Origin: SMAG-U1939 sp036376595
Lineage (GTDB): Bacteria > Chloroflexota > Ktedonobacteria > Ktedonobacterales > JADMIN01
Assembly: GCA_036376595.1 (NCBI GenBank)
Contig: DASVAA010000204.1
Coordinates: 1-21,514, forward strand
DNA length: 21,514 nucleotides
Direction of reading: 5' to 3'
Shown piece by piece: positions 13,159-21,352 of the stretch. The translations under genes and the position numbers were made by a program. Each line of letters begins with the position of its first letter. Position 1 is the stretch's first letter. Under the pieces are notes generated by a model that made no database searches, was not told where the DNA came from, and saw only the letters and a program-made list of their open reading frames with translations.

Positions 13159-14292
13159 ATGGCATCAGGGCGTGTGCTGCATCCGCAACCGATTCCCGCG
13201 GACCTCAGTGTGGGCGATCTGGTGGACAACTTCTTCCTGGCCTATAACGCCGCGCGGCTGGGTGAGGCCTGCCAGCTCATGGCGCGCAAGGTCCTGCGCC
13301 CCAACGTGACCGTGGGCTTGACGCTCTCGGGCGCTCTCACCCCCGCGGGCCTGGGCTACGCGGCGGTCGTCCCGCTGATCGAAGCCGGCTTCGTGGACTG
13401 GATCGTCTCGACTGGGGCGAATCTGTATCACGACATGCACCGCTCGCTGGGCCACAACCTCTATCAGACCGGCCCCGTCTTCGACGACCTGGCGCTGCAT
13501 CGCGAGCACGTCGTGCGCATCTACGACATCGTCTTCGACTACGACGTGCTGCTGCAAACCGACGCCTTCTTGTATCGCTGTCTCGAGCTGCCTGAGTTCC
13601 AGCGCCGCATGAGCACCTCCGAGCTGCACCATCGGTTGGGCGCCTATACTCTGGAGCGCGAGCGGGCGCTGGGCCTGCCGTATCGCTCGGTGCTCTCCGC
13701 CGCGCGCCTGGCGGGCGTGCCGGTCTACACCTCCAGCCCCGGCGACTCGACGATCGGCATGAACATCGCCGCGCTGCGCGCCAACGGCTTTGAGGTGGGC
13801 TGCGACCCCGAGGCCGACGTCATCGAGACGACCGCGATCGTCTACAACGCCAAGCGCCCCGGCGGTGAGAGCGCGGTGATTGTGCTTGGCGGCGGCAGCC
13901 CCAAGAACTTCGCCTTGCAGACCGAGCCGCAGATCCAGGAAATCCTGGGCATCGAAGAGAAGGGCCACGACTACTTCGTCCAGTTCACCGACGCGCGGCC
14001 CGACACCGGCGGCCTCTCTGGCGCCACGCCCAGCGAAGCGGTGACGTGGGGCAAAGTGGACCCCGCCATGCTGCCCAACGCCGTCGTCTGCTACGTAGAC
14101 AGCACCATCGCGCTGCCCATCATGACTGCCTATGTGCTCGCGCGCTGCGAGCAGCGCGAGCCCAAACGGCTCTACGACCAGCGCGAGGAGCTAGTCAAGG
14201 CGTTGCTGGATGTCTACCACGCGAAATGGGACGAGATGAAGCCGCGCGAGCACGCGGACCCAGGTCCAGCCAATCCCGACACCACCCTCTAG
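13159..14292 (+). CDS. Deoxyhypusine synthase-like protein
   Basis: A 377-residue member of the deoxyhypusine synthase (DHS) family, NAD-dependent enzymes that move the aminobutyl group of spermidine to a lysine of eIF5A or, in homospermidine-synthase offshoots, to putrescine. Family segments: VTVGLTLSGALTPAGLG, then WIVSTGANLYHDMHRSLGHN (NAD and spermidine region), TSSPGDSTIGMNIA, and LSGATPSEAVTWGKVDP, which matches the eukaryotic active-site segment with the catalytic lysine at K299, then VVCYVDSTIALPIMTAYV. The catalytic lysine is intact, so the protein is likely an active transferase. Bacteria normally lack eIF5A, so the acceptor is open: a polyamine or an unknown protein. The ATG at 13159 has GGAGA 8 nt upstream. 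The cysteine-cluster gene follows after 61 nt. Confidence 0.9.
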   Translation: MASGRVLHPQPIPADLSVGDLVDNFFLAYNAARLGEACQLMARKVLRPNVTVGLTLSGALTPAGLGYAAVVPLIEAGFVDWIVSTGANLYHDMHRSLGHNLYQTGPVFDDLALHREHVVRIYDIVFDYDVLLQTDAFLYRCLELPEFQRRMSTSELHHRLGAYTLERERALGLPYRSVLSAARLAGVPVYTSSPGDSTIGMNIAALRANGFEVGCDPEADVIETTAIVYNAKRPGGESAVIVLGGGSPKNFALQTEPQIQEILGIEEKGHDYFVQFTDARPDTGGLSGATPSEAVTWGKVDPAMLPNAVVCYVDSTIALPIMTAYVLARCEQREPKRLYDQREELVKALLDVYHAKWDEMKPREHADPGPANPDTTL

Positions 14293-14353
14293 CCATCATA
14301 ACCACTGCGACCACTGAGCCTGCCGCATTGATGAAGACGACGAGACGAGATCG

Positions 14354-15052
14354 ATGACCACGCCCCAGCCGCTTGCCCCGCTCCCGTTCGAGCGCTTCCA
14401 GGCCTTCCACGACGCCTTCGATGGCGAAGGCAACGGGATGTGGGAGATCTGCGCCAAATGCGGCGGGAAGTGCGAGCACTACAAGATCGGCACCCTGATG
14501 CCGGGCGAGAAGGAGTTCATCGCCGCCCAGCTCCAGCTCTCGGTGGCCGAGCTGGAACACCGCTACCTCGACCAGTTGGTGACGCCGCGCGGCACCGTGG
14601 AAGTGCTCAAGTTGGTGCCCGGCTGTCCGTTCCTCGACCAGTGCTTCCACTGCACGCTGGCCGATAGCCACGTCAAGCCGGTGCTGTGCGAGGTCTATCC
14701 GGTCGTCTTTGACGTGCGACAGGTGGGCGGCAGCGACGAGACGCCGGAGCTGGAGGTCGAGTTCCAGGTGGACGAGCTGGATTGCCCGCTGCTGCACCGC
14801 ACCTATCAATGGTCCAAGGGCACGGTGCGGAACCCGCGCTGGCGCACCTACCGCGGATACTTTAGCGCGCAGGGGATCGAGCGGCTGGCTCGTGTCGGCG
14901 CGCCCGCCGCGTGGTATTGGATTGTGGCGCAGTACGACAACGAGAACTTCGATTATCACGCCCTCGCGCGGCTGCGCAAGCGGCCCGCCAACCAGTACGA
15001 CCGCTTCACGCTCGACGAGTTGATGGCGTGCAACCTGGGGCACAATCTCTAG
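14354..15052 (+). CDS. YkgJ-like cysteine-cluster protein
   Basis: A 232-residue protein with two cysteine groups. C33, C36 and C40 lie in CAKCGGKC, and C91, C97, C100 and C112 in CPFLDQCFHCTLADSHVKPV followed by LCEVYPVVF. The second group is laid out like the zinc- or iron-chelating YkgJ family (CPFL...CT...R-P-x-x-C-x-x-x-P). It probably binds Zn or Fe, possibly an Fe-S cluster; no catalytic activity can be assigned. The C-terminal half (from about residue 150) is not recognised and rich in aromatic and basic residues. It lies 61 nt downstream of the deoxyhypusine synthase-like gene on the same strand, with only a weak purine-rich Shine-Dalgarno, suggesting one transcript and a shared job. 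Confidence 0.78.
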   Translation: MTTPQPLAPLPFERFQAFHDAFDGEGNGMWEICAKCGGKCEHYKIGTLMPGEKEFIAAQLQLSVAELEHRYLDQLVTPRGTVEVLKLVPGCPFLDQCFHCTLADSHVKPVLCEVYPVVFDVRQVGGSDETPELEVEFQVDELDCPLLHRTYQWSKGTVRNPRWRTYRGYFSAQGIERLARVGAPAAWYWIVAQYDNENFDYHALARLRKRPANQYDRFTLDELMACNLGHNL

Positions 15053-15086
15053 CGGAGAGAACCGCCATCGAGCTGGGCTAGACGGG

Positions 15087-16451
15087 CTATAGCGGCAACA
15101 GGCTGATCACCGTCACCACCGCCGCGACCGCCATCACCACCAGCGTCAAGCCTCCAAAGAGGTTTGCCAGCCAGCCGTTGGTATGCGGGCCGAGGATTGC
15201 CCGATTGTTGGCCACGCGCAGGATGAGCGCGAGCAGCGGCACGGCCACAATGCCGTTGATCACCGCCGAATAGACCAGCGCCGCGATGGGATTGACTCCC
15301 AGGAAGTTGAGCGCCAGGCCCACCAGGGTCGAGAGCGCGATCACCACATAGAAGCCGCGCGCGTGGCCCAGCGTCTCGCCCAGTCCCTCGCGCCAGCCGG
15401 CCGCCTCGGCGATGCCATACGCAGCCGATCCCGCGAGCACCGGCACCGCCAGCAGCCCCGTGCCGACGATGCCCAGCGCGAAGAGCCCCTGCGCCCACGG
15501 TCCGGCGAGTGGCCGCAGTGCCAGCGCCGCCTGATCCGCGGAAGCGATGGTGGTGATGCCGTGAGCGTGCAGCGTGCTGCCGGCGGTCATCACGATGAAC
15601 CAGAAGGTCACGCTGGCCGCGACCAGCCCAAAGACCGTATCCACCCGCAGCGCGCGGAGCTGCTTGCCAAGCGCGCGCTCCTGGCGCACTGGATCGTCGC
15701 CGCGCAGCTGGCGGTGACGGGCGGCGGTCTCCTCCACCTCTTCGGACGCCTGCCAGAAGAAGAGGTAAGGACTGATGGTGGTGCCCAGCAGCGCCACCAC
15801 CAACGCGAGATACTGCGGCGTGAGCTGCACCTGCGGAATCAGCGTTGCCAGCAGCAGATGGCGCCAGTCGGGGGCGATCACGAAGCCGGTGACGACGTAG
15901 GCCAGCAGCGAGAGCGTCAGCAGCTTCAGCACGCGGGCGTAGATGTGATATGGGCAGAAGATTTCGAGCGCCAGCATGCTCAACGCGAAGATCACCAGCA
16001 GCGGGAAGTACGGCACAGCGGGGACCAGCAGGCGCACGGAAGCGGCCATAGCGCCCAGGTCGGCACCGACGTTGATGGTGTTGGCGACGAAGAGCAGCAG
16101 CACCGCCGCGACCAGCACCCGTCGCCGATAGTGGGTCCGTACCACGCCGGCGATGCCCTTGCCCGTCACCAGGCCGATGCGGCCGCACATCTCCTGCACG
16201 GCAATCACCAGCGGCAGCACGTAGAGCGCGAGCCAGAGCTGGCCCGCGCCGAAGACCGCACCAGCCTGCGAGTAGGTGCCGATGCCGGAGGGATCGTCGT
16301 CGGCGGCGCCGGTGATCAACCCTGGGCCCAGCACGCGAAAGAAGCGGTTGACCGGACGCAGCGGGTGCAAGGGGTGCGGGCGGCCGCGATGCGGGACTCG
16401 TTGGCGCCGGCGTGCGGCCACGCCGGAGGGAGCGGGTGCGTCTGCCGGCAT
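15087..16451 (-). CDS. NRAMP-family divalent metal transporter, non-canonical motifs
   Basis: A 454-residue LeuT-fold membrane transporter of the NRAMP (SLC11) superfamily with about eleven hydrophobic segments. TM1 carries DDDPSGIGTYSQAG (51-64) where classical Mn/Fe transporters have DPGN, and TM6 carries GTTISPYLFFWQASEEVEE (223-241) where they have MPH. The metal-selecting Met and His are thus replaced by Ser and Tyr. EMCGRIGLVTGKGIAGVVR and NTINVGADLGAMAAS are strongly family-like. The missing Met suggests a different ion, perhaps Mg2+ as in NRAMP-related magnesium transporters, but this is inference. The first 34 residues are basic and Pro-rich. AAGG lies 8 nt before the ATG. Convergent with the cysteine-cluster gene. 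Confidence 0.88.
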   Translation of the reverse strand: MPADAPAPSGVAARRRQRVPHRGRPHPLHPLRPVNRFFRVLGPGLITGAADDDPSGIGTYSQAGAVFGAGQLWLALYVLPLVIAVQEMCGRIGLVTGKGIAGVVRTHYRRRVLVAAVLLLFVANTINVGADLGAMAASVRLLVPAVPYFPLLVIFALSMLALEIFCPYHIYARVLKLLTLSLLAYVVTGFVIAPDWRHLLLATLIPQVQLTPQYLALVVALLGTTISPYLFFWQASEEVEETAARHRQLRGDDPVRQERALGKQLRALRVDTVFGLVAASVTFWFIVMTAGSTLHAHGITTIASADQAALALRPLAGPWAQGLFALGIVGTGLLAVPVLAGSAAYGIAEAAGWREGLGETLGHARGFYVVIALSTLVGLALNFLGVNPIAALVYSAVINGIVAVPLLALILRVANNRAILGPHTNGWLANLFGGLTLVVMAVAAVVTVISLLPL

Positions 16452-16487
16452 GGTCCGCGCCTTTCTCGGTGCTCTCGATTCCTCGTG

Positions 16488-17318
16488 CTATCGCTGCCAG
16501 AAGTCGAAGGTCCGGAACCCAAGCACGATGGAGAAGGGATCGACGCCCAGATGTGCCACCAACGCAAAGACCGTGTTGAAGAAGGCGGCGTTGAGCTGCG
16601 GCACGAAGATGAACAGCGCGAAGACCAGGAAGATGCCGTAGCCCAGGAAGCCCGCCGCCATCTGCTGGATGTCGCGCGACAGCCACGGCGAGATCACGCC
16701 GTAGCCATCCAACGGGGGGATCGGCAGCAGGTTGAAGAGCACCGAGCCAACCTGCAAGAAGATCATCAGCGCCAGCGCGTTGACCAGCGCCTGATGCGCG
16801 AAGAAGGCGTCACCGGCGAAGAGGAACGGCAGCGCCAGCACGACGCCGAAGAGCAGGCTCATCGCCGGGCCAGCCAGCGAGATCGCGCTCTGCCAGGCGC
16901 GGTTGCGCACCAGATCGCGCTGCAGGTAGACGGCGCCACCCGGCAGCGGCAGGCCTCCGAGCACGATGAAGAGCACCGGCAACAACACGCTCAGCACGGG
17001 ATGCAGGTATTTGAGCGGATTGAACGAGAGGTACGAGATCGTGCCCTCGCTGGTATCGCCGCCAAAGTAGGCGGTGGCGGCGTGGCCGAACTCGTGCAGG
17101 CAGACGCCGAAGACCCAGCCGGCAATCACCAGGCCGACGGTGCCCGGCAACACCCAGCGCGGGTCGCCGAGCCACAGCACGACGGCGAAGAAGGCGATCA
17201 CGATCACGAAGCCGGCGACGATCTCCCAGTTGACGTAGCCGGCGATATCGCGTAGCGGATGCGGCGAGCGGCGCCGCGCCGAGACCATCGAGGAGCTAAA
17301 CGGGTCGAGCTGATACAC
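16488..17318 (-). CDS. M50 family (site-2 protease-like) membrane metalloprotease
   Basis: A 276-residue intramembrane zinc protease. HEFGH at 75-79 (GVCLHEFGHAATAYFGGD) gives the zinc ligands and catalytic glutamate, and NLLPIPPLDG (196-205) supplies the third ligand D204, the two signatures of the family. About six hydrophobic segments surround them, and there is no PDZ or CBS domain, as in the short rhomboid-free S2P group found in many bacteria. Substrates are probably membrane-anchored regulators or remnant signal peptides. The GTG at 17318 is preceded by AAGGA at 9 nt. The gene starts 23 nt after murJ stops on the same strand, so both are almost certainly co-transcribed. Confidence 0.9.
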   Translation of the reverse strand: MYQLDPFSSSMVSARRRSPHPLRDIAGYVNWEIVAGFVIVIAFFAVVLWLGDPRWVLPGTVGLVIAGWVFGVCLHEFGHAATAYFGGDTSEGTISYLSFNPLKYLHPVLSVLLPVLFIVLGGLPLPGGAVYLQRDLVRNRAWQSAISLAGPAMSLLFGVVLALPFLFAGDAFFAHQALVNALALMIFLQVGSVLFNLLPIPPLDGYGVISPWLSRDIQQMAAGFLGYGIFLVFALFIFVPQLNAAFFNTVFALVAHLGVDPFSIVLGFRTFDFWQR

Positions 17319-17341
17319 GAAGACTGATCCTTTAGTGACGG

Positions 17342-19462
17342 CTAGTGGCGGCGGAAGAAACGCCCGGCGATGCGTTGCAGCGAGACGACGTCGTCGGTGC
17401 CCAGGAAGCGCGAGAAGCCGAAGTATACCGCAGCGGCAACGGCGATCGCCGCGCCCACGCGCACCGTCATCCTGAGCGTCTCGGTGACAGAGGTGGTGCC
17501 GACGCCCGGCAGCAGCGTCTTCGCCAGCGTGTAGACGAAGAGCGCGGCCAGCGCCGTGACGACGCTCGCGGCGAGCACGTTGAGCGTGAACACGCCCAAC
17601 TGGCGCAGGTCCAGCCCACCCAGCCGCGGCCGCAGCAACAGCAGCAGCACCAGCGCCTCGCCGTTAGAGCCGAGCGCCGTTGCCAGCGCCAGCCCGCTGG
17701 AGCTCATCGGGTGCAGCAGCAGCACGCTCATGCCAATCACGAACAGGAACTGCAGGATGCTCACTTCGGTGGCTGTGCGCGTATCGTGCAGGGCGTAGAA
17801 GCTGCGCGTCAGCACCTCGACCAGCGCCAGGCCCACCAGGCCGATCGAGAAGAAGATCAGCGGCTGCGAGAAGTAGGGCAGCACGCTGAGGTCAAAGCTG
17901 CCGTGCGCCAGCAGCAGGCGCGTGATGGGGTCGGCCAGCACGATCAGCCCCAGCGCCGAGGGCAGCGCCAGGAACATGACGCCGCGCACCGTGCGCATGA
18001 CGGTATCGCGCAGTCGTTGCCACTCGCCCGCCGCGACCAAAGCCGCCAGCGTGGGGAAGCCAGCCTGTGCCACCGCCATGCCGAAGACGCCCACCGGCAG
18101 CATCACCAGCGTAAACGCCGTCACGTAGCCGTAGACGATGCCTTTCTGGTTGAGCAGGCCGAGCAGGTCGCGGTTGATGTAGAGCGAGACGAAGATCAGC
18201 GCGGCGTTGAGGATGCGTGGCACCATCAGGCGGAACATCTCACGGATGCCGGGATGCCAGAAGTCGAAGCTCAGGCCGTACTGCATGCGCGCACGGGCCA
18301 GACCGGGTATCTGGATGAGGAATTGCAGCGCCGCGCCCGCGACCACGCCATAGACCGGGCCAAGCATCTCTAGGTGGCCGCCGAAGATGCCCGTGCGGCG
18401 ATCGATCAGCGTGGCGGCGATGCCGCCGATCAGCGAGACGGTGTAGATCACCTGGCCCATCGCCGGCAGCATGAAGTGCTGCCGCGCCTGCAAGATCGCC
18501 ACCGCGATGGTCGCGCCGCCGAGGAAGATCGGCTGCAGCAGCATGATGCGCGTGTACTCGACGATCAGCGGTCCCTCGGGATTGCCGTTGGTGAAGTAGG
18601 GGTGCAGCGTGATGTCGAGGAACTGCGGCGCGAAGATGAAGCCGACGATCCCCAGCAGCGTGAGGACCAGCATGCTCAGGTTGAGCGCCGAGCTGGCGAT
18701 GTGCCAGGCGGTGCGCTTGTCGCGCTTGTCGATCAGGTAATCGGCGAAGACGGGGATGAAAGCGGAGGCGAGCGCGCCGCCGGCGACGATGGTGAAGAGC
18801 ATGTCGGGCAGCGCGAAGGCGTTGGTGAAGGCGTCGGCCTGGGTCAGCGTAGACTGGCCGCCGAAGGTATAAGCGAAGAGCGAGGTGCGCAGCAGCCCCA
18901 GCACACGGCTCACCAGCAGGGCGCCCGAGACGATCAGCGTCGCGCGGGCGAGGTTGCCGGCGCGCAGCGCGCGCATCTGCACCGAGGACTGGTCGTCCAG
19001 CTCGACGCCCATGCCGCCTGGCACGCCCAGCGCGGCGGCCGAAGCGCCCGGCGGAGTGAGGGCGGCGCCGGAGCCGTCCGCGGGCACGCGCAGGCCCTTG
19101 CCCCAGCCCGAGCTGTTCGGCGTGAGCGGCACGACGGCGGCCAGCCGTCCGGTGCCGGTCAGGTCATTGAGGTTGTTCCAGGGCGACGACTGGTCGAAAG
19201 CCGAGTCCCACTCGAACGATTCGTCATCGCCGCCGCCAAGCCGCGACGCGGGCGTCGCGGGCATCTTGACGCTCTCGCTCTCCCATGGCGGATTGACCGG
19301 CGCCGCGGGCGGCGGCCAAAGATGTTGGCCCTGGCTCGCGGGCCGCTGCTGAGGTGACGGAGGACCGGCACCGGGCTGGTCAGCAGAGCCGGCCGCACGG
19401 CGGTCGCCCTTGCGCTGGCGGCGCGACGTCGTCTGCTCGGCGGGATCCTGCCATCGCTTCAT
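17342..19462 (-). CDS. murJ: Lipid II flippase MurJ/MviN with long N-terminal extension
   Basis: A 706-residue protein; canonical MurJ is about 500. From residue 171 (LARATLIVSGALLVSRVLGL, then LRTSLFAYTFG) the fold of 14 transmembrane helices follows, with the MurJ-specific arginines of SRVLGLLR, DAFTNAFALPDM, GGALASAFIPVFADY and VPRILNAALIFVSLYINRDL. It flips lipid-linked peptidoglycan precursor across the membrane. Residues 1-170 are hydrophilic and rich in Pro, Gly, Ser and Gln, have patches SFEWDSAFDQSSPWNNLNDL and no family domain, and should lie in the cytoplasm. The ATG at 19462 has GGGGAG 6 nt upstream. A plausible promoter lies at 19532-19560. First gene of a pair with the M50 protease, divergent from lepB. 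Confidence 0.92.
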   Translation of the reverse strand: MKRWQDPAEQTTSRRQRKGDRRAAGSADQPGAGPPSPQQRPASQGQHLWPPPAAPVNPPWESESVKMPATPASRLGGGDDESFEWDSAFDQSSPWNNLNDLTGTGRLAAVVPLTPNSSGWGKGLRVPADGSGAALTPPGASAAALGVPGGMGVELDDQSSVQMRALRAGNLARATLIVSGALLVSRVLGLLRTSLFAYTFGGQSTLTQADAFTNAFALPDMLFTIVAGGALASAFIPVFADYLIDKRDKRTAWHIASSALNLSMLVLTLLGIVGFIFAPQFLDITLHPYFTNGNPEGPLIVEYTRIMLLQPIFLGGATIAVAILQARQHFMLPAMGQVIYTVSLIGGIAATLIDRRTGIFGGHLEMLGPVYGVVAGAALQFLIQIPGLARARMQYGLSFDFWHPGIREMFRLMVPRILNAALIFVSLYINRDLLGLLNQKGIVYGYVTAFTLVMLPVGVFGMAVAQAGFPTLAALVAAGEWQRLRDTVMRTVRGVMFLALPSALGLIVLADPITRLLLAHGSFDLSVLPYFSQPLIFFSIGLVGLALVEVLTRSFYALHDTRTATEVSILQFLFVIGMSVLLLHPMSSSGLALATALGSNGEALVLLLLLRPRLGGLDLRQLGVFTLNVLAASVVTALAALFVYTLAKTLLPGVGTTSVTETLRMTVRVGAAIAVAAAVYFGFSRFLGTDDVVSLQRIAGRFFRRH

Positions 19463-19496
19463 CTCACACTCCCCATTGCCGCTCCCCCATGTTTGC

Positions 19497-19521
19497 CGCC
19501 TGCGCCTGCGCCTGCGCCTCG
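19497..19521. repeat. Short hexamer tandem repeat in the murJ leader
   Basis: About four TGCGCC-type hexamers lie between the predicted murJ promoter and its start codon. Copy number could vary by slippage. It is in the untranslated leader of murJ and upstream of the lepB promoter region. Confidence 0.6.
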
Positions 19522-19531
19522 CACTTTGCGC

Positions 19532-19560
19532 ATGATACCATCCCCTCTGGCCGCCAACAA
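19532..19560 (-). promoter_or_regulatory. Predicted sigma-70 type promoter for murJ
   Basis: On the minus strand TTGTTG (19560-19555) and TATCAT (19537-19532) are separated by exactly 17 nt. The -10 matches 5 of 6 consensus bases and the -35 three of six. Transcription would start about 60 nt before the murJ ATG. Confidence 0.5.
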
Positions 19561-19618
19561 TTCCGTATGCCACAAATGGGACCGCCCGCTGGCATGCCGC
19601 ATGCTCCACCATCAGCCT

Positions 19619-19647
19619 GTAACCCGCAGTGGAAGATGTCGTACAAT
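19619..19647 (+). promoter_or_regulatory. Predicted promoter for lepB
   Basis: TACAAT (19642-19647) matches the -10 consensus at five of six positions. With a 17-nt spacer the -35 is GTAACC (19619-19624), a poor match. It lies about 67 nt upstream of the lepB ATG in the divergent region shared with murJ. Confidence 0.4.
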
Positions 19648-19713
19648 AGTCGGTGCCGACGAGAGATCCGGCCGAAGTGGGCGGCCGGGCAGCGCGAGCG
19701 TGGGAGGGCGTGC

Positions 19714-20325
19714 ATGGCCCGGCAAGTGATGGTGCCCCGGGGTGAGGACTACGCCTTTGAGGATGAGCAGGGCGAGCAGCGGGGCATGCGCCTGCTGCGC
19801 GAGGTGCTTGAAGTCGCGATCCTGACGCTGCTGCTCTTCGTCGTCGTTCACCTGCTGGTGCAGAACTATCGCGTGGACGGCCCAAGCATGACGCCGACGC
19901 TGCTCAATCAGCAATACATCCTGGTGGATAAGGCGCAGTACATCTTCAGCAAGCCCCAGCGCGGCGACGTGATCGTCTTCGAGTGGCCTCGCGACACAAG
20001 CCAGGACTTCGTCAAGCGCGTGATTGGCCTGCCCGGCGACACCGTGACAGTAGACGCGGCGGGCAACGTGACGGTAGACGGCACCCAGATCAACGAGCCG
20101 TACGTCAACGATCTGAACAACCCCTATCAGCCCAACACCTGGAAGCTCGGCCCCAACCAGTACTTCGTGCTCGGCGACAACCGCGGCGATAGCTCCGACT
20201 CGCGCGATTGGGGCCCCGTGCCGGCCAAAGACATCATCGGCAAGGCGGCGCTCGTCTACTGGCCGCTCAACGACGTCCACTTCGTGCGCGATTGGTCGAA
20301 CGTGTTTGCCGGCGTGCATCGGTAG
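19714..20325 (+). CDS. lepB: Signal peptidase I
   Basis: A 203-residue membrane-anchored serine protease that removes signal peptides from exported proteins. After a charged cytoplasmic head it has one transmembrane helix (VAILTLLLFVVVHLLVQNY, 34-52), then the catalytic serine S58 in VDGPSMTPTL (box B), box C RGDVIVFEWP, catalytic lysine K101 in DFVKRVIGLPGD (box D), and box E LGDNRGDSSDSRDWGPV. Length fits the Gram-positive or Chloroflexota single-helix type. GGAGG lies 6 nt before the ATG at 19714. It is divergent from murJ, so envelope genes cluster here. GC-rich hairpins follow the stop. Confidence 0.96.
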   Translation: MARQVMVPRGEDYAFEDEQGEQRGMRLLREVLEVAILTLLLFVVVHLLVQNYRVDGPSMTPTLLNQQYILVDKAQYIFSKPQRGDVIVFEWPRDTSQDFVKRVIGLPGDTVTVDAAGNVTVDGTQINEPYVNDLNNPYQPNTWKLGPNQYFVLGDNRGDSSDSRDWGPVPAKDIIGKAALVYWPLNDVHFVRDWSNVFAGVHR

Positions 20326-20341
20326 GGTCCTCAACCCCCGA

Positions 20342-20367
20342 CCCCCTCGCCCTGCGGGACGAGGGGG
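20342..20367 (+). terminator. GC-rich hairpin after lepB
   Basis: CCCCCTCG (20342-20349) pairs with CGAGGGGG (20360-20367); inside, CCC (20350-20352) and GGG (20356-20358) extend the stem. No T-run follows. Probable lepB terminator between convergent genes. Confidence 0.55.
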
Positions 20368-20421
20368 AGCCAGACAAAGAGAGGGCGCGGCGGGCCTCGC
20401 CACTACACCCCGGGATTAGTC

Positions 20422-20438
20422 GCGGGACTTCAGCCCGC
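20422..20438. repeat. Hairpin of dispersed-repeat type between lepB and pdxH
   Basis: GCGGG (20422-20426) pairs with CCCGC (20434-20438) over a 7-nt loop, preceded by CCCCGGGATTAGTCGC. I recall this wording as a repeat found between genes in related genomes, but only one copy is in this window. The rest of 20326-20502 holds no gene. Confidence 0.35.
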
Positions 20439-20502
20439 CTCCTTGCCCGACGATCCGCTCGCTCGGCGCCACGACTCTATCTACAATCCGGCAATCCGGG
20501 CG

Positions 20503-21150
20503 TTATGGCGAGAGGCGCTCGATGGTCCACCCGCCGGCAGCGCGGTGCGTATAGCGCAGGCGGTCGTGCAGGCGGTTGGGCCGCCCCTGCCAGAACTCGA
20601 TGACCTCAGGCACGACGCGGTAGCCGCCCCAGTACTCCGGCCGCGGGATGGCCACGTCGTCCGCGCCGGCATACTCGGCCTCCAAATCCGCCAGGCGCCG
20701 CTCCAGCGGCTCGCGGCCCGGCAGCACCGCGCTCTGGTGCGAAGCGGCGGCGCCAAGCTGGCTGCCGCGCGGACGACTGTGGAAGTAGGCGTCGGATTGC
20801 TCCGGCGCCACCCGCTCCACCGTCCCCTCGATGCGCACCTGGCGCTCCAGCTCCACCCAGAAGAGGTCAAGCGCGGCGCGCGGATTGGCGGCTAACTCGC
20901 GCCCCTTGCGGCTCTCATAGTTGCTGTAGAAGACAAAGCCGGCGGCGTCGAAACCCTTGAGCAGCACCATGCGCACGGAGGGGCGCCCGTCGGATGTGGC
21001 GGTTGCCAGCGCCATCGCGTTCGGCTCCAGCAGGTGCGCCGCCACGGCGTCGTCGAACCAGACCGCGAACTGGCGGATGGGGTCGGCGTCCACCGCCGAC
21101 TCGTCCAGTCCACGCGCCATATATTCTTTGCGCATATCCTGTGGCGACAT
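20503..21150 (-). CDS. pdxH: Pyridoxamine 5'-phosphate oxidase
   Basis: A 215-residue FMN-dependent oxidase that makes pyridoxal 5'-phosphate from pyridoxine or pyridoxamine 5'-phosphate, the last step of vitamin B6 synthesis and salvage. FMN and substrate motifs are RMVLLKGFDAAGFVFYSNYE (60-79), SRKGRELAANPRAALDLFW (80-98), SRPRGSQLGAAAS (125-137) and the C-terminal FWQGRPNRLHDR (186-197), which carries the conserved R-x-H of the PLP site. Full family length, cytosolic, normally a homodimer. The ATG at 21150 has GGGGGA 6-7 nt upstream. It converges with lepB; no other B6 gene is nearby. Confidence 0.96.
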   Translation of the reverse strand: MSPQDMRKEYMARGLDESAVDADPIRQFAVWFDDAVAAHLLEPNAMALATATSDGRPSVRMVLLKGFDAAGFVFYSNYESRKGRELAANPRAALDLFWVELERQVRIEGTVERVAPEQSDAYFHSRPRGSQLGAAASHQSAVLPGREPLERRLADLEAEYAGADDVAIPRPEYWGGYRVVPEVIEFWQGRPNRLHDRLRYTHRAAGGWTIERLSP

Positions 21151-21352
21151 CGCGCGTCCCCCTGTCTGCGAACGGCCTCCGAGTGTCAGCCGGCATCCGC
21201 TGTGCGGCTGCCCTCCGCCCTGATGCTACCGCGCACGGCGGCGCCGCGCCACCGTTGGCAACCTGGATAGCGTGGGTGGCACCCCATGTGCGTTACCTTC
21301 CTCCGCATGCGCCGCGCGGCACCGCGGCGACACTGACAGGGAGGTGGGCACT

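Noticed and set aside
15049..16686. 545-codon minus-strand frame overlapping the NRAMP gene
   Set aside because: Out-of-frame shadow of the transporter with Gly/Arg/Ala-rich sequence and no domains.
15183..17255. 690-codon plus-strand open frame opposite the NRAMP and M50 genes
   Set aside because: Antisense shadow with His/Arg/Gln/Glu-rich composition. The minus-strand frames encode recognisable membrane proteins with conserved motifs.
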